A stretch of 64,000 nucleotides of DNA, from positions 4,482,001 to 4,546,000 of the forward strand of contig NZ_CP089924.1 in the NCBI RefSeq assembly GCF_021284765.1, written 5' to 3'. Both the position numbers and the translations under genes were made by a program. Source of the stretch: Lysobacter sp. 5GHs7-4. GTDB taxonomy: Bacteria; Pseudomonadota; Gammaproteobacteria; Xanthomonadales; Xanthomonadaceae. Each line of letters begins with the position of its first letter. Position 1 is the first letter of the stretch. Positions 1-8,117 of this stretch are shown piece after piece. The notes below the pieces were generated by a model. That model made no database searches, was not told where the DNA came from, and saw only the letters and a list, made by a program, of their open reading frames with translations.

Positions 1-462
1 ACCGCCGACCAGGCCGCCGATTTGCTTCGGTTGGGCGTCCACCAGGGCGAACGCGAAGACCGCCAGCATCAACAGCAGCGCCGACCAGGTGCCGTGACGC
101 CAATAGCGCAGGCTGGCGTTGACCCGGCCGATCTCCAGCTCCAGCATCGCCGCCACGTCCAGACCGTCGTCGCGCAGTTGCCGGCGGCGCAGCCACAGCG
201 ACCACAGCTGGAAACCGATCGAGATCGGGATCATCGCCACCAGGATCGTCCTCATCGGATCGCCGGTCTCGGTCTGGACTATCAGCCAGACCAGCGCCGC
301 CAGGATGGCCAGGGTCAGCAAGACCTCGCCCAGCAGGGCGCGCCGCAGGCTGCGCCCGCGCTTGCGCACGTCCGCGCGCAGGCGCTCGACGTCGATGCCG
401 GCGTCGGGCTGCGCGCGCCACTCGTCGCCCAGTGCGGCCCAATCGAAATTCGTGTCGCTCAT
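1..462 (-). CDS. Putative membrane protein paired with the ECF sigma factor (3' end outside window)
   Basis: The reading frame starts MSDTNFDWAALGDEWRAQ and stays open to the left edge, so the C-terminus is missing. A basic stretch (KRGRSLRRALLGE) precedes a hydrophobic segment at about residues 50-75 (LLTLAILAALVWLIV), and a second one follows near residues 125-145. Its ATG overlaps the TGA of the sigma-factor gene (ATGA at 459-462), so the two are translationally coupled. Genes placed immediately after ECF sigma factors are often membrane anti-sigma factors. The N-terminal W-x-x-L-G-D-E-W region could be the sigma-binding part, but no zinc-binding anti-sigma motif (HxxxCxxC) is visible, so the anti-sigma role is inferred from context only. 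Confidence 0.7.
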   Translation of the reverse strand, partial: MSDTNFDWAALGDEWRAQPDAGIDVERLRADVRKRGRSLRRALLGEVLLTLAILAALVWLIVQTETGDPMRTILVAMIPISIGFQLWSLWLRRRQLRDDGLDVAAMLELEIGRVNASLRYWRHGTWSALLLMLAVFAFALVDAQPKQIGGLVGG

Positions 463-1037
463 GCCGACTCTCCCCGACCGTCCGCGCCCAGGCCATCGCG
501 CAGCTCGCGGCGTGCGCGGCTCAAGCGTTGCGCGACGGTGTTTTCTTCCAGCCCCAGCGAACTGCCGATCTCGCGCAGGGAAAATCCTTCCAGGGCCAGC
601 ACCACCACCTGGCGCTGGCCCAGCGGCAGGCGCCGCACCGCGGCCAGCAGGTTGCGGCGACGCTGCTGGGCCTCGGCGTGGCGCAGCGGGTCGTCGCCTG
701 GATCGGGGTGGTCTTCGTCCAGTTCGTCCTCCACCCGGCGGTGGCGGGCGAGGTAGTCGATCGCGCGGTTGTGCGCGACCCGCGCCACGAAGGTGCGCAG
801 CGACGCGTCGCCGCGCCAGCTCGGCAAGGCGCGCCACAGCGCCAGGCTGATTTCCTGCAGCAGGTCTTCGCGCCGTCCCGGCTCGGCCTGATAGCTGCCG
901 GCGATGCGGCCGAGCATCGGTCCGTGTTCGCGCAGCACCGCGTCGAAATTCGCTGTCGCAGCCCCGCCCGCGCGCCCCTGCACTTGCGCGGCGCCGTCGC
1001 CACTCTGCGTCGAAACCGCTTTCGCGGTGTTGTCCAT
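459..1037 (-). CDS. ECF-family RNA polymerase sigma factor
   Basis: The 192-aa product has the two-domain layout of an extracytoplasmic-function sigma factor. Region 2 lies at about residues 30-100 (GRREDLLQEISLALWRAL, then TFVARVAHNRAIDYLARHRR). Region 4 lies at about 125-180, with the helix-turn-helix LREIGSSLGLEENTVAQRLSRARRE. A longer than usual Ala/Gly/Gln-rich N-terminus (about 28 residues) precedes region 2. It is followed with an ATGA overlap by a membrane protein that may be its anti-sigma factor. The regulon cannot be read from this window. Confidence 0.92.
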   Translation of the reverse strand: MDNTAKAVSTQSGDGAAQVQGRAGGAATANFDAVLREHGPMLGRIAGSYQAEPGRREDLLQEISLALWRALPSWRGDASLRTFVARVAHNRAIDYLARHRRVEDELDEDHPDPGDDPLRHAEAQQRRRNLLAAVRRLPLGQRQVVVLALEGFSLREIGSSLGLEENTVAQRLSRARRELRDGLGADGRGESA

Positions 1038-1288
1038 ACCGGTCTTCCTGGCTCCCCTGCCTGCATAGTCTGCCGGGCCGCGGAAAACCTGACACGTCCG
1101 CTCAGGCTACCGCGGCGCCGGTCGAGGCCCGAGCCTACACCCTCGGCAACACGAGCGAGTTACCAGCGCGAATCATCTATTCGCACCAATATTTCACGCG
1201 TCGCAGTTAATCGAACCCTAGTTGCATCGCAGGGTGAGATTACCGCGTAACTCGGCGACGAGGACGGCCGTGCGCCGAATCCGTCCAC

Positions 1289-1294
1289 TATAAT
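1289..1294 (+). promoter_or_regulatory. Candidate -10 element of the orphan gene
   Basis: A perfect TATAAT stands out in a region where A/T runs are rare. It lies 60 bases before the ATG at 1355, but only 9 bases before an alternative in-frame ATG at 1304, which favours the later start. No good -35 hexamer is visible at the expected distance. Confidence 0.35.
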
Positions 1295-1354
1295 ATTCTC
1301 AGAATGGAGCGGGTCAGAGATGGCCTGGAGAATGCGACAGGTTCCGAGATTGCG

Positions 1355-1792
1355 ATGAAGATCGTTTACACACTCTTGCAAGACCTGAAAGACAACCCGG
1401 CGCGAGCAGACCGTATCCACGCGACGACTCTCGACGACTCCAAACCCTATCTCGGACTGGCGGGGACGCAGGGGTTGTTCGCGAGCAAAGAGTGGTGGCG
1501 CGCGATCATCGACGGCGATCTTGAGGTGATGTTCTTTTCAGGGACGATACGTCGCCTGTTCATCCCCGGAATGCCGGGCGATGCCATCTCCGAACCCGAT
1601 TTCGAATGCGTGTCCGACGATGGCGAAGTTCGCATCTCGAGCCGGTATGCGAATGACCCCAACGACCTGGCGCTGTTTCAGGTCGGAAAGAGAGTGAAGA
1701 TGGCCTATGTACTGGATCAACTGAAGGCGCCTCGTTCCGACGGCACAACGAACTATGCGGACATCCTGCTCGAACTGTCGTTAGAGGAGTGA
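1355..1792 (+). CDS. Hypothetical protein, orphan
   Basis: This 145-aa soluble protein (MKIVYTLLQDLKDNPARAD...) has no signal peptide or membrane segment and I do not recognise its family. It is rich in acidic and aromatic residues (SKEWWRAIIDGDLEVMFFSG, then PDFECVSDDGEVRISSRY), with a mixed alpha/beta look. An in-frame ATG at 1304 would add 17 residues. I chose 1355 because a TATAAT box at 1289 would leave the earlier start almost leaderless. Codon use and base composition are clearly less GC-rich than the neighbours, as are the 250 bases on each side, suggesting recent acquisition or relaxed selection. Confidence 0.6.
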   Translation: MKIVYTLLQDLKDNPARADRIHATTLDDSKPYLGLAGTQGLFASKEWWRAIIDGDLEVMFFSGTIRRLFIPGMPGDAISEPDFECVSDDGEVRISSRYANDPNDLALFQVGKRVKMAYVLDQLKAPRSDGTTNYADILLELSLEE

Positions 1793-2103
1793 GCGGCGAT
1801 CGCAATAGGTAGCGTGGAATTCGTGACGCTGCAATTTACGAGATCGAGCGTGGACAGCCCAAGCTGTCGTCTGGATTCTGATGGCAGCGCTATTTCTCAG
1901 CAACATTATCGCGGCCGGCAAAATCAGCGACGCCAGGCAGAGAAAATCTGCACAGGCACCCTGGCCGCGACCGTGCTTATCTATCTGTTTTACGAGACAT
2001 TTTGTGGGGCACCTGAATCACTCCCCGAGGACCCACCACGGATCAGACACTTTCGTGCCTGATCCGTTGAATGGACAACGCGACGCAGCCATCGCGCAGC
2101 GCG
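1793..2103. other. AT-richer intergenic region without a convincing gene
   Basis: About 310 bases separate the orphan gene from the convergent hslU. Short open frames exist but carry no conserved-looking protein. Composition is closer to 55% GC than to the surrounding roughly 70%. The only structure seen is the hairpin at 2038-2067. Confidence 0.5.
2038..2067 (-). terminator. Hairpin 3' of hslU, possible terminator
   Basis: ACGGATCAG (2038-2046) pairs perfectly with CTGATCCGT (2059-2067). An inner CAC/GTG pairing closes a 4-base loop. It lies 36 bases past the hslU stop, between two convergent genes. There is no T-run, so intrinsic termination is only a possibility. Confidence 0.4.
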
Positions 2104-3474
2104 TTACAGGATGTAGCGACTCAGATCGGGATCCTGCACCAGCTCGCCCAGATGGGCATCGACGTAGGCGCGGTCGATCACCACGGCCTGGCCGTCGCGG
2201 TCGGGCGCCTCGTAGCTCAGCGTATCGAGCAGGCGCTCCAACACGGTGTGCAGGCGGCGCGCGCCGATGTTCTCCTGGCGCTCGTTGACCTGGGCGGCGA
2301 TCTCGGCCAGACGATCCACCGCACCGGCGCTGAAGCTCAGGTTCACGCCCTCGGTGCGCAGCAGCTCGACGTATTGGGTGGTCAGCGCGGCCTTGGGCTC
2401 GGTCAGGATGCGCACGAAATCGTCCTTGCTCAGCGCGCCCAGTTCGACCCGGATCGGGAAACGGCCCTGCAACTCGGGAATCAGGTCGCTGGGCTTGGCC
2501 AGGTGGAACGCGCCCGACGCGATGAACAGGATGTGGTCGGTCTTGACCGCGCCGTACTTGGTGCTCACGGTCGAGCCCTCGACCAGCGGCAGCAGGTCGC
2601 GCTGCACGCCTTCGCGGCTGACGTCGCCGCCGCCGACGTTCTCCGAACGCTTGGCGACCTTGTCGATTTCGTCGATGAAGACGATGCCGTGCTGCTCGCA
2701 GGCTTCGATCGCGGCCTCGCGCACCTCGTCCTCGTTGACCAGCTTGCCGGCCTCCTCCTCGATCAGCTGCGGACGCGCGGCCTTGATGGTGAGCTGGCGC
2801 TTGTGGGTCTTGCCGCCCGACACCTGCGAGAACATCTGCCGCAGCTGCTGGCCCATCTCCTCCATGCCGGGCGGCGCCATGATGTCCACGCCCAGGTTGA
2901 CCGCGGTTTCGATCTCGATCTCGCGCTCGTCCAGCTCGCCGGCGCGCAGCTGTTTGCGCAACTTGGCGCGGGTGTCGTTGTCGGGCGCCTGATGGTCCTG
3001 CGCCGGCGTGTCGGCGCCGAAACCGAAGCCGCCCGGAATGCGCTTGGGCAGCAGCGCGTCGAGGATGCGGTCCTCGGCGCGGTCCTCGGCCTGGGTGCGC
3101 ACGCGGTGCTTGGCCTGCTCGCGGTACAGCTTGACCGCGGTGTCGGCCAGATCGCGCACGATCTGCTCGACGTCCTTGCCGACGTAGCCGACCTCGGTGA
3201 AGCGCGTGGCCTCGACCTTGACGAAGGGCGCGTTGGCCAGCGTCGCCAGGCGGCGCGCGATCTCGGTCTTGCCGACGCCGGTGGGGCCGATCATCAGGAT
3301 GTTCTTGGGCATCACCTCGTTGCGCAGATCCGGCGCGAGCTGCATGCGCCGCCAGCGGTTGCGCAGCGCGATCGCGACCGCGCGCTTGGCCGCGTGCTGG
3401 CCGACGATGTGACGGTCTAGCTCCTGCACGATCTCGCGCGGAGTCATGGTGGCGTGGCTGTTATCGGGTTTCAT
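2104..3474 (-). CDS. hslU: ATP-dependent unfoldase HslU of the HslUV protease
   Basis: The 456-aa product is the AAA+ ring that unfolds substrates and feeds them to HslV in the cytoplasm. Walker A is GPTGVGKT near residue 60 and Walker B is IVFIDEID near residue 265. The pore motif GYVG is near residue 92, and the sensor/box VII arginine region [15 protein letters not shown] is near the C-terminus. The C-terminal tail DLSRYIL matches the peptide HslU docks into HslV. The intermediate I-domain (about 110-240) is present. It starts at [17 protein letters not shown] and lies 56 bases behind hslV on the same strand, as in the usual hslVU operon. Confidence 0.98.
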   Translation of the reverse strand: MKPDNSHATMTPREIVQELDRHIVGQHAAKRAVAIALRNRWRRMQLAPDLRNEVMPKNILMIGPTGVGKTEIARRLATLANAPFVKVEATRFTEVGYVGKDVEQIVRDLADTAVKLYREQAKHRVRTQAEDRAEDRILDALLPKRIPGGFGFGADTPAQDHQAPDNDTRAKLRKQLRAGELDEREIEIETAVNLGVDIMAPPGMEEMGQQLRQMFSQVSGGKTHKRQLTIKAARPQLIEEEAGKLVNEDEVREAAIEACEQHGIVFIDEIDKVAKRSENVGGGDVSREGVQRDLLPLVEGSTVSTKYGAVKTDHILFIASGAFHLAKPSDLIPELQGRFPIRVELGALSKDDFVRILTEPKAALTTQYVELLRTEGVNLSFSAGAVDRLAEIAAQVNERQENIGARRLHTVLERLLDTLSYEAPDRDGQAVVIDRAYVDAHLGELVQDPDLSRYIL

Positions 3475-3530
3475 AGGGGGGAGAAATGAGTAGGGTGAGC
3501 GAATGGCGGATGGTTGCAGGGCGGACGCCC

Positions 3531-4082
3531 TTACAACTCCTCCACCACCACGTTCCGATTGGTGTAGATGCAGACGTCGCCGGCGATGCCGATCGCCTCG
3601 GTGGCGAGGGTGCGGGCGTCGAGTTCGGTGTGCTTCATCAGCGCGCGCGCGGCCGACAGCGCGTACATGCCGCCGGAACCGATGGCGATGATGCCGTCCT
3701 CGGGCTCGATCACATCGCCGGTGCCGCTGATGATCAGCGAGGTTTCGCGGTCGGCGACCGCGAGCAACGCCTCGAGCTTGCCCAGGCGGCGCTCGGTGCG
3801 CCAATCCTTGGCCAGCTCGACCGCGGCGCGGGTGAGCTGGCCGTGTTTCTCGAGCTTGGCTTCGAACAATTCGAACAGGGTGAAGGCGTCCGCGGCCGCA
3901 CCGGCGAAACCGGCGAGCACCTGGCCCTCGCGGCCGAGACGGCGCACCTTGCGCGCGTTGGCCTTCATTACGGTATGCCCCAAGGTCACCTGTCCGTCGC
4001 CGGCGACCGCGACGCGGCCGTTGCGGCGCACCGAGACGATCGTGGTGGCGTGAAAGGTGTTGGGGTTCTGACTCGGGTCCAT
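3531..4082 (-). CDS. hslV: Peptidase subunit HslV of the HslUV protease
   Basis: This 183-aa proteasome-beta-type threonine peptidase forms the double hexamer capped by HslU. The catalytic core [21 protein letters not shown] is intact. In the usual enzyme the nucleophilic Thr follows the initiator Met directly. Here the frame starts [18 protein letters not shown], so about 12 extra residues precede the Thr pair and no ATG, GTG or TTG abuts it. The extension must be cut off or the Thr would be blocked. Other conserved parts are [17 protein letters not shown] and the C-terminal CIYTN region. It is transcribed ahead of hslU. Confidence 0.97.
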   Translation of the reverse strand: MDPSQNPNTFHATTIVSVRRNGRVAVAGDGQVTLGHTVMKANARKVRRLGREGQVLAGFAGAAADAFTLFELFEAKLEKHGQLTRAAVELAKDWRTERRLGKLEALLAVADRETSLIISGTGDVIEPEDGIIAIGSGGMYALSAARALMKHTELDARTLATEAIGIAGDVCIYTNRNVVVEEL

Positions 4083-4220
4083 ACGGCCTCCGGGGTACGA
4101 ACTCCCTTGATGGGGTCGGCCGGCGCCGGCGCAAGGGGCGCCCGAGGCCACGCGCGTGCGGCCGGCGCGGCGGCTAGTATGGCCGCACGCCGCGCCACCC
4201 CGCGGACACAGGACATCGCG

Positions 4221-5444
4221 ATGCCCGCCACGCCCCGCCCTTCCGACGCCCACCCGTTGCCGTTGCACGCGATCGGCTGCGCCTTGGCGCTGTCGCTGAA
4301 CCTGCTCTGGCCGCACAGCGCATCTGCGCAGACCGATGTCGCGCCGCAGGTCGCGCTGGCACCGGTCGAGGTGCGCACGCCGTGGGCGCCTGCGGCGGTC
4401 GTCGGCGGCGATGGCCGCAGTCATCTGGCTTACGAACTGCACGTGAGCAATTTCTATCGCGACACCGGCGTGCTGCGCCTGCGCCGCATCGCGGTGTACG
4501 CCGATGCGCAGAGCGCGCCGCTGGCGAGTTTCGAAGGACAGGCGCTGGCGCAGATCGTGCAAGCGCAGCCGGCCGACGACGCCGCCAGTGATGGCGTGCT
4601 GGTAGCGGCCGGCATGCGCGCGATCGCGTTCGTATGGCTGACCCTGCCGGCGGGCACGGCGGCGCCGCACACGCTGCGCCATCGGTTGGAGTTCGTCGAC
4701 GCCAAGGGCGCGCTGCAACTGGTCGACGGCGCGCGCGTGGCGGTCGACGCGACACCGCCGGTGCGGCTGGGCCCGCCGCTGCGCGCGGGGCTGTGGCTGG
4801 CGAGCGAAGGGCCGGGCAATTCGCGCTCGCACCATTGGGGCAGCCTGGTCGCGGCCAACGGCCAGGTCACCATTCCGCAGCGCTACGCGCTGGACGTGTT
4901 CGGCCTGGACGACCACGGCCGCGCACTGCGCAACGGCGCGCTGGACCTGCGCAAGAGCAAGCGCGAGGACTGGATCGGATACGGCAGCGACGTGCTCGCG
5001 GTCGCCGACGGCGTGGTGCGCGACGTGCGCGACGGCCAGCCGGACCACTCGCCGCTGGAGGCGCAGCCGGAACCCGAATCGCTGACCGCTGCCGGCCTGT
5101 ACGGCAACTACGTGGTGCTGGAGATCGCGCCGCAGGTGTTCGTGCATTACGCGCATCTGCAGCCCGGCAGCGTGGGCGTGAAAGTCGGCCAGAAGGTGCA
5201 GCAAGGCGCCACGCTGGGTCGCATGGGCCAGTCGGGCAACACCAACGGGCCGCACCTGCATATCCATGTGTCGAACGCGGCGACGTTCGAAGGCTCCGAA
5301 GGGCTGCCGTTCGTGTTCGAACGCTACGCTTCGCCCGGCGACTGGACGCTGACCCAGGCGATCGACCCGGCATCCACGTTCAGTCCCAAGCGCGAACCGC
5401 ATCGCGATCAGATGCCGCTGGACGGCGAGGTGATGGGGTTCTGA
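4221..5444 (+). CDS. Secreted M23-family metallopeptidase (LytM-like)
   Basis: The 407-aa protein begins with a signal peptide (hydrophobic segment [14 protein letters not shown], cleavage likely after HSASA near residue 37). A beta-rich domain of about 170 residues follows, then a C-terminal M23 peptidase domain at about 200-385. The zinc motif GPHLHIHV is clear, and HYAHL plus [23 protein letters not shown] match the fold. The first ligand pair is unusual: the position normally reading H-x-G-x-D is RYALD, and the likely His is in SHHWGSL about 18 residues earlier. It is probably a periplasmic peptidoglycan endopeptidase or a related factor. It converges on the M16 pair with a 33-base gap. 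An alternative ATG at 4180 would lengthen the signal region. Confidence 0.85.
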   Translation: MPATPRPSDAHPLPLHAIGCALALSLNLLWPHSASAQTDVAPQVALAPVEVRTPWAPAAVVGGDGRSHLAYELHVSNFYRDTGVLRLRRIAVYADAQSAPLASFEGQALAQIVQAQPADDAASDGVLVAAGMRAIAFVWLTLPAGTAAPHTLRHRLEFVDAKGALQLVDGARVAVDATPPVRLGPPLRAGLWLASEGPGNSRSHHWGSLVAANGQVTIPQRYALDVFGLDDHGRALRNGALDLRKSKREDWIGYGSDVLAVADGVVRDVRDGQPDHSPLEAQPEPESLTAAGLYGNYVVLEIAPQVFVHYAHLQPGSVGVKVGQKVQQGATLGRMGQSGNTNGPHLHIHVSNAATFEGSEGLPFVFERYASPGDWTLTQAIDPASTFSPKREPHRDQMPLDGEVMGF

Positions 5445-5477
5445 GCGGGCGCGCCAGCCGCGCCAGCGCAGGCACGG

Positions 5478-6755
5478 CTAGCCGTCCTCGTACGGCCCTG
5501 CGATGCAGGTGCTCCAGCGCTGCGGCTGCAGGCCCTCGCCGATCGCGCGATTGAGTTGTTCCAGCGTGAGCGCGGCCATGCGCCGCTCGTAGCCGCGCAG
5601 ATCGCCGGGTGATTCGCCCCGCTCGGCCTCCGCCAGGATCGCCGCGCTCAAGCCGTCCAGCGTGGCCAGGCCGATTTGATAGGCGCCGATCGCCGCGCGG
5701 CGCGCGCTCTCGAACTCCGGCGCCTGCACGCCCGACGCCGCCAGTTCCGCGATGGTCTCGCGCGTCACGGCCACCGCATCGTCGAGCTTGTCGGGACTGG
5801 CCGACAGCGCGACCTGCCAATGACCGCTGCCACGCGGCGCGTCGACCAGCGTGGAACGGATCGCGTAGCTGAGGCCGCGCTGTTCGCGCACGCGCGCGAC
5901 CAGACGCGAGGCGTAGGCGCCGCCGAGGATACGGTTGGCCAACTGCAGGGCGGTATGGTCCGGATGCGCGCGACCGACGGCCAGGCGCTGGCCCATCGCC
6001 ACGCCGTAGCTCTCCTGCTCCGGCAAGCGCATGCGCACCCGCTGCGCCGTCGCGTCAGGCGTCACCCGATCCTCCTCGGCCGGCAGCGCGCACGGCGTCC
6101 ACGGCGCCAGCTCGCGTTCGACCAGACGCGCGGCCTCGTGCGGATCGACGTCGCCGACCACCGCGATGCGCAGCTCGTTGGCGCCGTAGCGCTCGCGATG
6201 ACAGCGGCGCACGTCGGCGATGCCGTAGCGTTCCAGCTGTGCGATCTGCTCGTCGGTGCCGGGCTCGTAAGCGGGATGCGCCGGCGGATACAGCGAACGC
6301 GTGAGCGCGCTGGCGGCGGCATGGCCGGGATCGATCGCGCGGTACTGCAACTCGGCGATCATGCGCGCGCGTTCGGCGTCGAGCAGGGCCTGATCGAACT
6401 CGGGTTCGCGCAGGCAGGCCAGGGTCCAGGCCAATACCGGTTCCAGATCGCTGGCGCAGGCGCGCGCGCTGAAGCGCAGGCCGTCCGCGTCGGCTTCGAC
6501 CGCGTACGAGGCGCCGCGGCCTTCCAGCAACTCGGCGATCTCGCAGCCATCGTGGCGCGCGCTGGCGCAACCCACCAGAGCCGCGACCAGGCGCTGCAGC
6601 ATGACCTCGCCGGGCTGCGATGCCGGCCCGGTGCGCAAGCGCCCGCTGACGGCGACGATGGCTGGCGTGCCCGCGCGCAGCCCGTAGTAATCCGCGTGCG
6701 CCAACGGCAAGGCGAGGACCGACGGCGGCATGTCGGAACGCAGCTGCGCGTTCAT
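5478..6755 (-). CDS. M16 peptidase-like subunit lacking the zinc site (RiPP cluster)
   Basis: The 425-aa product is the second half of a split M16 (insulinase/PqqL-type) pair. It lacks the HxxEH zinc motif (the equivalent helix reads EVMLQRLVAALVGC). It keeps the Arg/Tyr substrate-binding motif of the C-terminal M16 domain in GGAYASRLVARVREQRGLSYAIRS. Its ATG overlaps the TGA of the catalytic subunit (ATGA 6752-6755), which favours equimolar production and heterodimer formation. Known heterodimeric bacterial M16 enzymes divide the zinc and R/Y motifs between subunits in this way. It is the last gene of the precursor/P450/MATE operon, so I infer that it helps degrade or trim the leader of the four WRW peptides. 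Confidence 0.88.
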   Translation of the reverse strand: MNAQLRSDMPPSVLALPLAHADYYGLRAGTPAIVAVSGRLRTGPASQPGEVMLQRLVAALVGCASARHDGCEIAELLEGRGASYAVEADADGLRFSARACASDLEPVLAWTLACLREPEFDQALLDAERARMIAELQYRAIDPGHAAASALTRSLYPPAHPAYEPGTDEQIAQLERYGIADVRRCHRERYGANELRIAVVGDVDPHEAARLVERELAPWTPCALPAEEDRVTPDATAQRVRMRLPEQESYGVAMGQRLAVGRAHPDHTALQLANRILGGAYASRLVARVREQRGLSYAIRSTLVDAPRGSGHWQVALSASPDKLDDAVAVTRETIAELAASGVQAPEFESARRAAIGAYQIGLATLDGLSAAILAEAERGESPGDLRGYERRMAALTLEQLNRAIGEGLQPQRWSTCIAGPYEDG

Positions 6756-8101
6756 GCCGACACCGCCTGCGGCGCGCGCGCGTCGAACGTATCGACGAGA
6801 TAGGCCACGGTCAGCCCGCGATCGCTCAGGTAGCGCTGCGCGACCCGCTCGACATCGGCGGCGCTCACCGCCGCGATGCGGTCGGCCGCCGCCGCGTAAC
6901 CGCGCCAATCGCCGCAGGCGATGGCCTCGTTCAACTGCATCGCCACCGCCAGCGGTCCGTCGCGCGAGGTCAGCAGGCTGCCGCGGATGCGCGCCTTCGC
7001 GCGCGCGACTTCCTCGTCGCCGACGCCGTCGCGGCGCAACTCGTCCAACGCGGCGCGCAGGGCCTGTTCGACCTGCGCGTGTTCGCACTCCGGATGCACG
7101 ACCGCGCCCAGTTGCAGCAGCCCCGGACAGCGCAGGCGCGCCAGGCTGGGCCAGACCTCGGTGGCCAGACCCGCCGCGATCAGCCGGCGGTGCAGGCGCG
7201 ACGCGCGGCCGCCGGCCAGGACCAGGCCCAGCACCTCCAGCGCGTCCAGGTCGGGATCCACGCCCGCAGGCGTGCGGTAGGCCAGCATCACGATGCCCGG
7301 CGCGCCGGCGGATTCGACGACGGTCCGGCGCTCGCTCTCCTGCTCGGGTTCGGGCGTTTCCGCGAACGCCGCTTGCGGCCGTGCCGGCAGCGCGCCGAAA
7401 TGGCGTTCGGCCAGCGCCCAGGCTTCGTCGCGCCCGACGTCGCCCAGTACGGTCAGGGTGGCGTTGTCGGGCCGATAGTGGCGACGGTAATGCGCCAGCA
7501 AATGATCGCGCTGGAAACCGGCGATGTCCTCGCGCACGCCCAGCACCGGCACGCCATAGGCATGCCGCGCGAACGCGGTACGCCAGACCGCCTGGTGCAG
7601 CAGCTCGACGGGGTCGCCGAGATGGCGGTCGAACTCGTTGAGCACCACCGCCTTCTCGGTCTCCAGCTGCGCCGGATCCAGGTTCAGATGGTTCATGCGG
7701 TCGGCCTCGATCTGCGCGACCAACTCCAGGCTGTCGCGCGGCACCAGACTGAAATAGTGCGTGCGGTCGTACCAGGTGGTGGCGTTGGCCTGCGCGCCCA
7801 GCGGCAGCAGCAGATCGAGGATGCCGTTGCCGCGCCGCGGATCGAAGGCCGCGCTGCCTTTGAACATCATGTGTTCGAGCATGTGGCTGGCACCGCGCAC
7901 GCCGTCGGCCTCGTGACGGCTGCCGACGTCGTAGGTCAGCATCAGCAGCGCCACCGGCGCGGTGCGCATCGGCAGATGCAGCACGTTCATGCCGTTGCCG
8001 GCCAGCCGATGCGCCTGCCATCCGCCGCCGTCGCCCGATGGCGGCGACGCGGACGCGGCGCTGCTGGCGTCGAAGCTCGATCGTGCTGCCGTCGCATCCA
8101 T
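6752..8101 (-). CDS. M16 zinc metallopeptidase, catalytic subunit (RiPP cluster)
   Basis: The 449-aa protein carries the inverted zinc motif HMLEH at residues 73-77 (GASHMLEHMMFKG). The third zinc ligand is probably Glu156 in ETEKAVVLNEF. There is no signal peptide; a Ser/Ala/Gly-rich N-terminus precedes the domain, so it should be cytoplasmic. It lacks the R-x-n-Y motif, which is supplied by the overlapping downstream gene. The gene lies 16 bases after the MATE stop and has an AGGA about 10 bases before its ATG. In this context a leader-processing role before or during export is likely. A PQQ-type role is less likely because no pqqA-E genes are nearby. Confidence 0.9.
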   Translation of the reverse strand: MDATAARSSFDASSAASASPPSGDGGGWQAHRLAGNGMNVLHLPMRTAPVALLMLTYDVGSRHEADGVRGASHMLEHMMFKGSAAFDPRRGNGILDLLLPLGAQANATTWYDRTHYFSLVPRDSLELVAQIEADRMNHLNLDPAQLETEKAVVLNEFDRHLGDPVELLHQAVWRTAFARHAYGVPVLGVREDIAGFQRDHLLAHYRRHYRPDNATLTVLGDVGRDEAWALAERHFGALPARPQAAFAETPEPEQESERRTVVESAGAPGIVMLAYRTPAGVDPDLDALEVLGLVLAGGRASRLHRRLIAAGLATEVWPSLARLRCPGLLQLGAVVHPECEHAQVEQALRAALDELRRDGVGDEEVARAKARIRGSLLTSRDGPLAVAMQLNEAIACGDWRGYAAAADRIAAVSAADVERVAQRYLSDRGLTVAYLVDTFDARAPQAVSA

Positions 8102-8117
8102 CCGTACGGTCCTGTCG

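Noticed and set aside
22..1250. Several plus-strand open frames of 240-270 codons over the sigma-factor region
   Set aside because: They are Arg/Ala/Pro- or Gln/His-rich with no motif and lie antisense to clear sigma-factor and membrane genes; in DNA this GC-rich open antisense frames are expected.
2071..3420. Long plus-strand frame opposite hslU
   Set aside because: Antisense to an intact hslU; the Leu/Ala/Gly-rich product has no recognisable domain.
5478..8101. M16 pair as PqqF/PqqG of a PQQ cluster
   Set aside because: No pqqA peptide with the Glu/Tyr pair and no radical-SAM pqqE nearby; the cluster has P450s and a different precursor type.
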